From the NCBI GenBank assembly GCA_017523995.1, contig JAFWUX010000242.1:1-11167 (forward strand): a stretch of DNA of 11,167 nucleotides, given 5' to 3'. This stretch comes from Oscillospiraceae bacterium (GTDB lineage: Bacteria; Bacillota_A; Clostridia; Oscillospirales; Ruminococcaceae). Below the pieces are notes generated by a model that had not been told where the DNA came from, did not search any database, and saw only the letters and a list, made by a program, of their open reading frames with translations. Positions 1 to 6,300 of the stretch are shown one piece after another (position 1 is the first letter of the stretch; each line of letters starts with the position of its first letter). Both the position numbers and the translations under genes were made by a program.

Positions 1-338
1 TGTTTGTCAGCGGCAGAACCGATTACTGGAACGGCGCAACGGTCATGCTCAGCGCGGATACCTACAAGCCGGGCGAGGCGTATCATTTCAAGGCGCGCGT
101 TATGCAGAACAGCGGCGAGGACATCACGATGAAGATGACGCTGCAGTATAACATGGACGGCGAAAAATATGATGAGATCGCACTGGAACCGGCTCCGAAC
201 GGCGAGTGGATCACGCTGGAGAATCTGGCGTATACGATCCCGGAGGGCGCGGAGAATCTGCAGCTTTATGTCGAGTCTCCGGACAGCCTGACCGATTTCT
301 ACGTCGATTCCGTCTCCGGCGCCGAGCGCGCGGATTAA
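1..338 (+). CDS. 3' end of a secreted carbohydrate-active protein with a C-terminal CBM22/CBM4_9-like module (partial)
   Basis: The frame is open from base 3 and ends at TAA 336-338; the 5' part lies outside the window. The visible ~111 residues read as one beta-sandwich carbohydrate-binding module. They begin FVSGRTDYWNGATVML, run through KPGEAYHFKARV and the stretch KMTLQYNMDGEKYDEIA, and finish with LQLYVESPDSLTDFYVDSVS. That order (SGRT-W-G, KPGxxY, LYVE, DFYVDxVS) is characteristic of the CBM22/CBM4_9 group, often found on xylanases and other plant cell-wall hydrolases. The module is the extreme C-terminus: no dockerin, sortase signal or further domain follows, only an acidic tail ending ERAD. 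The enzyme type (for example GH10 or GH43) cannot be told from this fragment. The module assignment is fairly secure; the parent enzyme is unknown. Confidence 0.8.
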   Translation, partial: FVSGRTDYWNGATVMLSADTYKPGEAYHFKARVMQNSGEDITMKMTLQYNMDGEKYDEIALEPAPNGEWITLENLAYTIPEGAENLQLYVESPDSLTDFYVDSVSGAERAD

Positions 339-377
339 GGTGTCTCCGACGGATTCAAAATGGGGGCGCTGCCCCTA

Positions 378-405
378 AACATGAAGAAACTTGTTTCTTC
401 ATGTT
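378..405. repeat. Perfect 13-bp inverted repeat, 2-nt loop
   Basis: AACATGAAGAAAC at 378-390 is followed, after TT, by its exact reverse complement at 393-405. It sits between two further hairpins (363-375, GGGGC/GCCCC; 414-431, CTGGGGAC/GTCCCCAG). There is no T-tract, so it is not a canonical terminator, although this hairpin group is the first structure downstream of the CBM-bearing gene. Confidence 0.7.
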
Positions 406-448
406 GGCCTCTGCTGGGGACGAGTCCCCAGACCCCGTGCGGAGCCCG

Positions 449-540
449 CGCTGGCATTTTCCTCCGGGTGCGGTTAGCGAAGTTCTCCCAACAGTCTGAA
501 CTTCACGCCGCGTGGCGGCTTCTGAAAGGTTACTTCTCCC
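449..540. repeat. Copy 1 of a diverged ~92-bp intergenic repeat
   Basis: This unit starts CGCTGGCATTTTCCTCCGGG and ends GGCTTCTGAAAGGTTACTTC just before TCCC. It aligns over its whole length, nearly without gaps, with 874-966. The middle is diverged but the ends and the stem GCCGC-loop-GCGGC (loop GTG here) are kept. Confidence 0.6.
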
Positions 541-567
541 AAGGATGAAGCCCGCCGAAAGCGCAGA

Positions 568-603
568 AAAACGGGTGCTGACGGAACAGTCGGCACCCGT
601 TTT
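568..603. terminator. Terminator-like hairpin, possibly two-way
   Basis: The left arm AAAACGGGTGCTGAC (568-582) pairs with GTCGGCACCCGTTTT-type sequence (589-603) across the 6-nt loop GGAACA, with a single G-U wobble. The plus strand ends in four T's (600-603) and the minus strand in five. It lies 230 bp past the CBM-bearing gene, whose mRNA it could end. Confidence 0.55.
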
Positions 604-745
604 GCATCAAGCATCCGGTCGGGCGGTAGGCTGACGGTTTGCAGCCTCATAAAAGTTTGCAGGTCGAGGGCGGAGCCATCGTCGCGCTACGCAGAGCGCG
701 AAACTCCCCGGCGTGCAAAGAGCCAGAAGGGCTTGGGGTCCGCAC

Positions 746-833
746 GTTTGCCGAAGGCAAACTGCGCAGTTTCGCTTTGCGAAACATGGGCGATCAGAGG
801 CCCCCATTCTCAAATCGCATCCGCGAAGCGGAT
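746..833. repeat. Cluster of three perfect mini-hairpins
   Basis: GTTTGCC-GAA-GGCAAAC (746-762), GTTTCGC-TTT-GCGAAAC (769-785) and ATCCGC-GAA-GCGGAT (819-833) occur within 88 bp. The third contains GCGAAGC at 823-829, a sequence known to fold as an exceptionally stable DNA mini-hairpin. Their function is unknown; they resemble dispersed intergenic repeat units. Confidence 0.6.
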
Positions 834-846
834 ACTTCTTAATTAG

Positions 847-867
847 GCGAATCCCGGATGGATTCGC
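847..867. repeat. Perfect 8-bp inverted repeat, 5-nt loop
   Basis: GCGAATCC at 847-854 and GGATTCGC at 860-867 are exact reverse complements around CGGAT. It lies directly before repeat copy 2 (874-966). Confidence 0.6.
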
Positions 868-873
868 AGCGCC

Positions 874-966
874 CGCTGCCGTTTTCCTCCGGGGACGGGG
901 AGCGAACATCGCCCAATATGCTTTTCCGCACGCCGCTAAAGCGGCTTCTGATAGGTTACTGCTCCC
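874..966. repeat. Copy 2 of the diverged ~92-bp intergenic repeat
   Basis: This matches 449-540 end to end: CGCTGCCGTTTTCCTCCGGG at the start and GGCTTCTGATAGGTTACTGC near the end. The internal stem GCCGC/GCGGC is unchanged while its loop differs (TAAA rather than GTG), so the pairing is kept while flanking bases drift. Confidence 0.6.
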
Positions 967-1041
967 GGCACGAAAGCCTGTCGGCAGCATACCGGTATCT
1001 ATTATTTCGTGAAGAGCGAATGGTGAATAACGGACAAATCA

Positions 1042-1075
1042 AACAGGCGCCTGCCGCTTCCGGCAAACGCCTGTT
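1042..1075 (-). terminator. Hairpin terminator after the HTH-desulfoferrodoxin gene
   Basis: The outer stem AACAGGCG (1042-1049) pairs with CGCCTGTT (1068-1075) and encloses an inner stem TGCCG-CTTC-CGGCA (1052-1065). Read on the minus strand it lies about 30 bp past the stop codon at 1105 and is followed by a T-rich stretch (TTTGATTTG). The T-tract is broken, so efficiency is uncertain. Confidence 0.6.
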
Positions 1076-1104
1076 GTCTGATGATGAAAAAACTGCGGGA
1101 AAGC

Positions 1105-1698
1105 TTATTTCCGCCGGATATCCTGATACAGCAGACCGCATTTCGTGCAGTACCACACAAGCCGTCCGGCGCGGCAGAGCGGCATCCGGAACTGCATGTT
1201 CCATTCGGGATACTGCTTGAACAGCATGACGGTGCTGTCACTGATATACGCGGCAACGGAGATATAATGCTCCTTGGTCATCGGGTGGTCGGCGGTGACA
1301 TACCATTCCCCGTCGATCTCCTCCAGCTGCAGCCGTTCTCCCTCCGGGGCAGGCTGCGGAACCTCCGGGGTCAGCGTTTTGCCGCAGCAGGTGACCGCCG
1401 CCTCCGAGGTCGCCGTGATGATGTTCCCGCATTCTCTGCATACATAAAATCTGATCTTTTTCATATCGCCTTTCTCGCTTTCGTTTTTCCGGATCGAGCC
1501 GGAGAGCAGCGTCTGCATGTCCGTCCCGAGAATCTCCGCCAGCACGGGCAGCAGAGAGATATCCGGACTGCCGTTGCCGCATTCCCATTTTGAGACGGCC
1601 TTGTCGCTGACGCTGAGCTTCTCGGCCAGCTGCTTCTGTGTCAGGCCGCTGCGCATCCGGAGCTCCCGGATCAGCGCGCCGGTTCTGGTCTGATCCAT
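1105..1698 (-). CDS. XRE-family HTH protein fused to a desulfoferrodoxin-like iron-binding domain
   Basis: This 197-residue protein has two parts. Residues 4-66 are a classic XRE/Cro HTH (IRELRMRSGLTQKQLAEKLS, then DKAVSKWECGNGSPDISLLP), which binds operator DNA. Residues 80-195 resemble desulfoferrodoxin. The centre I-like rubredoxin-type site has C87-x2-C90 and C104-C105, within CRECGNI and VTCCGKTL. The second part has the superoxide-reductase signature HPMTKEHYI (H138, H144) and YCTKCG (C184). Active reductases normally have YCNxHG and a further early His; here the His after C184 is C187, and the early His position reads Leu/Gln. I infer a redox- or iron-responsive regulator, probably without superoxide reductase activity. 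The start is chosen from the ribosome site AGAGGTGATC and the promoter at 1730-1758. HTH-Dfx fusions occur in Clostridia as a family. Confidence 0.85.
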   Translation of the reverse strand: MDQTRTGALIRELRMRSGLTQKQLAEKLSVSDKAVSKWECGNGSPDISLLPVLAEILGTDMQTLLSGSIRKNESEKGDMKKIRFYVCRECGNIITATSEAAVTCCGKTLTPEVPQPAPEGERLQLEEIDGEWYVTADHPMTKEHYISVAAYISDSTVMLFKQYPEWNMQFRMPLCRAGRLVWYCTKCGLLYQDIRRK

Positions 1699-1729
1699 GC
1701 GATCACCTCTTGAAATAAACTGTATGTTC

Positions 1730-1758
1730 ATTGTAGCAGAACCGTGCGGAATTGTCAA
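1730..1758 (-). promoter_or_regulatory. Sigma-A promoter of the HTH-desulfoferrodoxin gene
   Basis: On the minus strand TTGACA (1753-1758), a 17-bp spacer and TACAAT (1730-1735) are near-perfect consensus. An inverted repeat TCTACG-CTC-CGTAGA at 1759-1773 abuts the upstream edge of the -35 box. Its position suits an operator or activator site, possibly for the encoded HTH protein itself (inference). Confidence 0.8.
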
Positions 1759-1788
1759 TCTACGCTCCGTAGACTTGGTTCGATACGA

Positions 1789-1833
1789 AAAACCTGCTCC
1801 CTGCAGCCGGTATGACTGCGGGAAGCAGGTTTT
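1789..1833 (-). terminator. Strong intrinsic terminator after the PNPOx-ferredoxin gene
   Basis: An 18-bp near-perfect stem has arms at 1789-1806 and 1816-1833, with one mismatch and one wobble, around a 9-nt loop. On the minus strand it ends in a run of five T's. It starts only 6 bp past the stop codon of the gene at 1839-2459, separating that gene from the HTH gene downstream, which has its own promoter. Confidence 0.85.
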
Positions 1834-1838
1834 CTGCA

Positions 1839-2459
1839 TTATTGCTGTTCGATCGCGCCGACCGGGCAGGTATCTGCACAGCATCCGCAATGCAGACATT
1901 CCTCCTGTGCGATCTCCGCCTTGTCCCCGACCGTGATGCAGCCCTGCGGACATGCATCCGCGCAGGCACCGCAGCCGATGCAGGCGTCCGTCACAAGGTA
2001 TCCGCCCGCCTGCGGCTCTGCGGCAGGCTCCGGCTCCGCTGCCCCGAATGTGAAGCTGCCGCTCTCCTTGCCGGAAAGCGCTTTCCATTCGCCGCTGCCT
2101 GCGGTCATGCAGAATACGGAAACTGCCTTTTTGGCCGGGTATTTCTCCGCGAGATACTTCTGCGCTGTGAAGAACTGCGGCAGAAGCTCCGTGCCGGCTT
2201 CGCTGATCTTGCCGTACACGGTCACCGCGGTGCCGTTCACGGGATCCTCGCTCTTTACACCCGAGCACACAGCGTAAGCGCTGCTTTTCAGGCATTTGCA
2301 GAGCGTTCCGTCCTTTTCCGTGAGGAAATACAGTCCGGCTTCGTCAGCGTACACTGCATCCGCGATGCCGCTGACCGGCAGGCCGTCCTCATTCACGGCT
2401 GCCAGCGCGGTTACATGAATCTGCGTGACAAGCAATTCAAAGCATTCTTTTGCTGTCAT
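1839..2459 (-). CDS. PNPOx-like flavin-binding domain fused to a 2[4Fe-4S] ferredoxin
   Basis: In this 206-residue predicted cytoplasmic protein, residues 1-125 fit the pyridoxamine-phosphate-oxidase-like split barrel, which commonly binds FMN or F420. Signature stretches are IHVTALAAVNEDGLPVSGIA, YFLTEKDG and TAVTVYGKI. A Glu/Pro/Ala-rich linker (about 140-151) leads to a C-terminal ferredoxin with two complete cluster motifs: C160-x2-C163-x2-C166-x3-C170-P and C188-x2-C191-x2-C194-x3-C198-P. It is probably an electron-transfer flavin/iron-sulfur protein; its substrate is unknown. The start is fixed by the near-perfect ribosome site GGAGGTGATCC just upstream of ATG 2459. It lies upstream of, and on the same strand as, the HTH-desulfoferrodoxin gene, but a strong terminator and a separate promoter mean the two are probably not one operon. 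Confidence 0.88.
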   Translation of the reverse strand: MTAKECFELLVTQIHVTALAAVNEDGLPVSGIADAVYADEAGLYFLTEKDGTLCKCLKSSAYAVCSGVKSEDPVNGTAVTVYGKISEAGTELLPQFFTAQKYLAEKYPAKKAVSVFCMTAGSGEWKALSGKESGSFTFGAAEPEPAAEPQAGGYLVTDACIGCGACADACPQGCITVGDKAEIAQEECLHCGCCADTCPVGAIEQQ

Positions 2460-2477
2460 AGGATCACCTCCGCTATC

Positions 2478-2506
2478 AGTATAGCATATCGGGACTGAAA
2501 TTGCAA
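2478..2506 (-). promoter_or_regulatory. Promoter of the PNPOx-ferredoxin gene
   Basis: On the minus strand TTGCAA (2501-2506), a 17-bp spacer and TATACT (2478-2483) precede the gene, with an upstream TGC making an extended -10. The start point would fall around 2471, within or next to the ribosome site, giving a very short leader. Confidence 0.7.
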
Positions 2507-2611
2507 TGATTTCAAAAAATAAATAAAAGCGGATGGCTGCCTCTGCCGCGAGGCGCGTGATTCAGGCAGAAGAAAACGACGGTCTTTCAGACAAAAACAG
2601 AATCCGGAGAG

Positions 2612-2727
2612 CGGCATTTTGTCGCGGACGAACGGCGGCATTTCGTCACGCGGCTGGCAGTTCGTCGCGAAATACGGGATTTCGTCGCCGTATACGGGAT
2701 TTCGTCCTCAAAAAACGGGATTTCGTC
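2612..2727. repeat. Six ~12-bp repeats phased at about 20 bp, upstream of promoter P1
   Basis: Copies begin at 2612, 2636, 2655, 2675, 2695 and 2716. The last three are identical (CGGGATTTCGTC); the first three vary (CGGCATTTTGTC, CGGCATTTCGTC, TGGCAGTTCGTC). Spacings are 24, 19, 20, 20 and 21 bp, close to two helical turns, and the -35 box of P1 begins at 2736, exactly 20 bp after the last copy. This geometry suits a row of binding sites on one DNA face. It has no CRISPR character, since the gaps are only 7-12 bp. Confidence 0.75.
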
Positions 2728-2735
2728 CGATTATA

Positions 2736-2764
2736 TTGCTATTTAAGCAAGATTGTGGTATAAT
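2736..2764 (+). promoter_or_regulatory. Promoter P1 upstream of the M4 protease
   Basis: TTGCTA (2736-2741), a 17-bp spacer, and TATAAT (2759-2764) preceded by TGG make an extended -10. The repeat array ends 8 bp before the -35 box. A transcript starting near 2771 would have a ~570-nt leader before the protease, or could give a separate short RNA. Confidence 0.7.
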
Positions 2765-2979
2765 GTGAATATGCACAAACAGTTTGGAATATGATAAATG
2801 TGAAACCGAAACGGTGCGCAAAAAACGGCATAACCATTGTTAACTATCGGTAGCAATTTTATCCTAAAAATCGACAAAAATCGAACATGTGCCCCTGTAT
2901 CTTTTTTACCATAATTTGACTGCATTCAGTATGCAAAATTGAAAACATCTCCGAAAGAGAGCAAAATGCTCATAAGCGA

Positions 2980-3008
2980 TTGACAAACAGATACGAAGAT
3001 GTTATAAT
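2980..3008 (+). promoter_or_regulatory. Promoter P2 of the M4 protease (perfect consensus)
   Basis: TTGACA (2980-2985), a 17-bp spacer and TATAAT (3003-3008) match the sigma-A consensus at every position. The predicted start near 3015 gives a leader of about 325 nt, long for a single structural gene, containing hairpins at 3061-3076 (GGAATC/GATTCC), 3104-3118 (CCGTGT/ACACGG) and 3238-3255 (CTGCCG/CGGCAG). Confidence 0.85.
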
Positions 3009-3068
3009 TTAGCTACTGCAATATTATTCTATAAATGCAGAATCCAGCAACAGAAGGGAGGGAATCCG

Positions 3069-3170
3069 GTGATTCCGGCGACGGCAGAGGAATCTGACAT
3101 TTACCGTGTGGGACACGGAGGGGAACCGCAATATTTCACCTTGTCAGCAGAATCTGCGGAAGCTGTCTGA
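3069..3170 (+). CDS. Possible 33-residue leader ORF upstream of the protease
   Basis: A GTG at 3069 lies 7 nt after a strong ribosome site (GGGAGGG, 3056-3062). The frame stays open for 33 codons (MIPATAEESDIYRVGHGGEP to AESAEAV) and ends at TGA 3168-3170. The stop overlaps the start of a second strong ribosome-site-like sequence, AAAGGAGG (3170-3177), which has no good start codon after it. It lies wholly within the P2 leader. The start codon sits in the right half of the 3061-3076 hairpin, so folding could hide it. The product resembles nothing I recognise. A leader peptide regulating the protease is possible but unproven; the frame could be chance. Confidence 0.3.
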   Translation: MIPATAEESDIYRVGHGGEPQYFTLSAESAEAV

Positions 3171-3340
3171 AAGGAGGAAACGGGAAGGGAAAACGTAAAA
3201 TCTCGGCACGCTTGTTTCTGCCGGACTTACAGGCTCCCTGCCGGATCTGCGGCAGCCAAAATACGCGTCCTGCACACCGGCGCAGCTGTAAGACACAGAA
3301 ACACCAAACAACACACCACATTTATTAAAGGAGAAGAACG

Positions 3341-6300
3341 ATGACACGGAATCATTCTATCAAGAGATTTTTATCCGGTACAGTCGGTGCAGTGATGTTC
3401 CTTTCTGCACTGCCGGCGATCGCAGCCAACGCAGCAGTCGGCACGACTGTTCTGACCTACGAAGACTATGAGGTCAGCTACGCAGTAACAGACGAGTGGA
3501 ACGGCGGCCAGAACGTCCTCATCACGGTGACGAATCTGGGCGATGAGTCCCTCTATAACTGGGCATTCCAGTATGATGCAGGCGGAAGCATTGAGGGTCT
3601 TTACAACGCAGTCGTTTTTGAGAACGAGGATACGGATTACATCGTCAAGAACAACGGCTGGAATTTCGAGCTTGCACCGCAGCGCAGCGTCAGCTTCGGC
3701 TACACCATGCGCGGCGAGGATCTCTCTGTCCCGACCGATTTCGAGCTTCGCTCCGAGCGCGTCGATGTGACGGAGGGCTATGATGTCGAGATCGCGTATG
3801 ACGACGTCTGGCAGGACGGTATGCGCGGCAGAATCATTGTCACGAATACGACCGAGCAGCCGATGGAAGGCTGGACGCTCGGATTTAATACCAACTTCCA
3901 GGTCGAGTATGTCTGGAACGGCAGAGTGATCGACACTGACGGCAATCACTACGTTGCTGCAAGTGAAGCGTGGACGCAGTACCTTGCACCGGGTCAGTCC
4001 AAGGAGATCGGCTTTGTCGGTTCCTTCGAGCCGGGCACCGAGCCGGCATTCTCCGACTACGAGTTCACCAAGGTGCGGATCAAGGGTCTGCATGAGAATG
4101 ACGGCCCGATCATCGAAATTGATATGGATACTGATAACATTGACCTCGGCTATATCGAGAACCTCATCCACGAGGGTCTCATCACCGCAAACTTCGACCG
4201 CAACAGCCACATTCGTGCGATCGACGGCAAGTTCACCAACAAGCCGCTCGTGACTGCTGAGGATGCTGCACATATCCTGAACTGCGCACATACCCTGTTC
4301 GATCAGAACTTCCATGCAGACGCAGAGGATATCACGATCACCACGAACGGAGACGAGACCTTCTTCAAGTACACCGCAAAGGTGAACGGCGTCGAGGTTC
4401 AGGGCAGCCAGATCATTCTTTCCGCAAAGAACGGCGTAACCACCGGCATGACCAGCACCTACAACAAGCAGGGCATCACCGCCGGCACGACAGCTTCCAT
4501 CACCGCTGAGGAAGCTGCAGATGCAGCATTTGCAGAGCTCTTTGCAAAGAATCCGCGTCAGCTCACAGCACTCAAAACAGCTTCCGGCCTGAGCGAGGAG
4601 GAGGCGATTGCAGTCCTCAAGAGCACCTTTGAGGTGAATCAGGAGCTTGTACTCTTCCCGGTGAACAACCAGACACTGGCACTCACCTGGAAGGTGTCGC
4701 TCGTCAACAGAACCACGCTGACTGCTGATACCGTCGTTGATTACGACGACGTCAACGATTACGCGAAGTATCTGTTCGGCGGTTACAGCCGCAGCTACTA
4801 CGTCTATGCAGACGGCCAGAATGCAGGCACGGTTTACTACTCTACCGGCTTTGGCGGCAATGCACTGACCGCTGTGGACGGAAACGGCTTTGACCTCAAC
4901 GACAATGTGAGAGTGTTCGGTGCCGTGGAAGACAATTCCGTTTATGAAATGTATGACAGTGCGCGGAACATCGAGACCTGCCGCGCTGACGTTCAGCTTT
5001 TCGTGCTCGCAGGTCAAGTTTTCGTCAACTGCACTGTTCCGGGTGACACGATCGCTTCCGCCAGTCAGACTTTCTCCGATAAGAACGCTGTCTCTGCACA
5101 TGCCAATATGAGCGACATCTATGATTATTATCTGAATGTCCTCAACAGAGATTCCTATGACGGACAGCATTCCCCGATCCTTCTTTCCACCGGTGTCAGA
5201 ATGGACGTTGAGCCGTTCGTCAACGCGATGTGGTTTTCGGATCCGACTACGGGTGCCGAGCTGTTTATGATCGGCGATGCGGGTCCTTCGATCAAGCTTG
5301 AAAATGCCGTGGATATTCTGGCACATGAGTATCAGCATGCTGTGACCCAGTATACGGCCGGTCTGCTCCCGCTGGGCGAAGCAGCTGCCATGAACGAAGC
5401 ATATTCCGATATCTTCGGTGCGCTGATCGAGGGCAAGTCTTATACCGATCCCGGCTTCGCGACCATCGGCGAGGACAGCGGCCTGATCATAAGATCCATG
5501 GCAGATCCGGAGAGCATCCTGGATGCGGACGGCAATCCGACCGGCGCGGATCACTATTCCGATATGAGCGATCCGACTTTTCAGGCTCTTGCTGCTGAGG
5601 ATGAGGGCGGCGTGCACCTTTACAGCACGATTTTCAGCCGTGCAGCATATCTGATGATGACCGATGCCGCAAACGCTTCCGTTTCTTACAGCGACTGGGC
5701 AAAGATCTTCTACAATTCCCTGGATTATCTCACTTCCGGTTCTGAATTCACTGACGGCCGCTATGCAGTTGTCAGAGCAGCAAAGGAATACGGCTTTGAC
5801 GATCCGATGCAGGAAGCAATCAAGCGCGCATTTGATACCGTCGGCATCACCGAGCCGGAGTGCATCAGAATCGTACTCAGATGGGGCGAAACGCCGAGTG
5901 ATCTGGACTCTCACCTCATCGGACCGAGAGTCACCGGCAACGGCAACTTCCACACCTACTATATCGACAGAAACTACTATGTCAACGATACGACCTATAC
6001 CGTTACGAATGCGGACTTTGCAGCAGAGCTGGACTATGATGATACGACTTCCTACGGTCCGGAGATCACCACGATCCACGAGCTGACTGAAGGCGACTAC
6101 TATTTCTACATCCATGACTTTACCAACCTCAACAGCACGACCTCTGATCAGATGTCTCAGTCCGGCGTGACCGTGAAGATCTATCGCGCGGCATCTTCGG
6201 AGATCATGTACACCGAAGACGGCGCACCGGCAGTCTTCACGATCGACACGGTACAGCCCGGCACCCTCTGGAAGGTCTGCAAGATCAGCATTTCCGCGGA

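Larger units (their letters stand above)
339..1104. other. Long non-coding region dense in short perfect hairpins
   Basis: About 765 bp without a credible gene; reading frames here lack ribosome sites and give low-complexity Arg/Ala/Pro-rich translations. The region is instead a string of short inverted repeats: 363-375, 378-405, 414-431, the terminator-like 568-603, 683-700, 746-762, 769-785, 819-833 and 847-867. Several are perfect 6-13-bp stems with 2-5-nt loops. It also contains a diverged duplicated ~92-bp unit (449-540 and 874-966). The look is that of dispersed intergenic repeat sequence rather than a decayed gene. Confidence 0.6.
2507..3068. other. Gene-free regulatory region upstream of the protease
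   Basis: No credible gene is seen. From left to right it holds an AT-rich stretch, a weak hairpin GCCTC/GAGGC near 2538-2553, the six-copy repeat array (2612-2727), promoter P1, about 210 bp of AT-rich sequence with a small GAGCA-AAA-TGCTC hairpin (2959-2971), and promoter P2 (2980-3008). Confidence 0.6.

Noticed and set aside
607..1012. Overlapping frames of 99-127 residues on both strands
   Set aside because: The translations are Arg/Ala/Pro-rich, follow the hairpin repeats, and lack ribosome sites or known domains.
1812..2498. 228-residue plus-strand frame opposite the PNPOx-ferredoxin gene
   Set aside because: It is the antisense shadow of a gene with two intact ferredoxin motifs; it has no ribosome site and runs through that gene's promoter.
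2612..2727. Short repeats considered as a CRISPR array or replication iterons
   Set aside because: The 12-bp repeats with 7-12-bp gaps are too short for CRISPR, and no cas, rep or dnaA-like context is present.
3050..3130. Cobalamin-riboswitch or T-box-like words in the protease leader (GGGAATCCGGTGATTCC; GGGGAACCGC)
   Set aside because: The conserved core that should follow (CCCGCnACTGT for cobalamin; GGGTGGnACCGCG for T-box) is absent, and the downstream gene does not fit either class.
3097..3326. Zinc-finger-like translation (CRICG ... HRRSC) in a second leader frame
   Set aside because: There is no start codon with a ribosome site; the frame enters from a stop at 3095-3097 and shows no sign of being translated.
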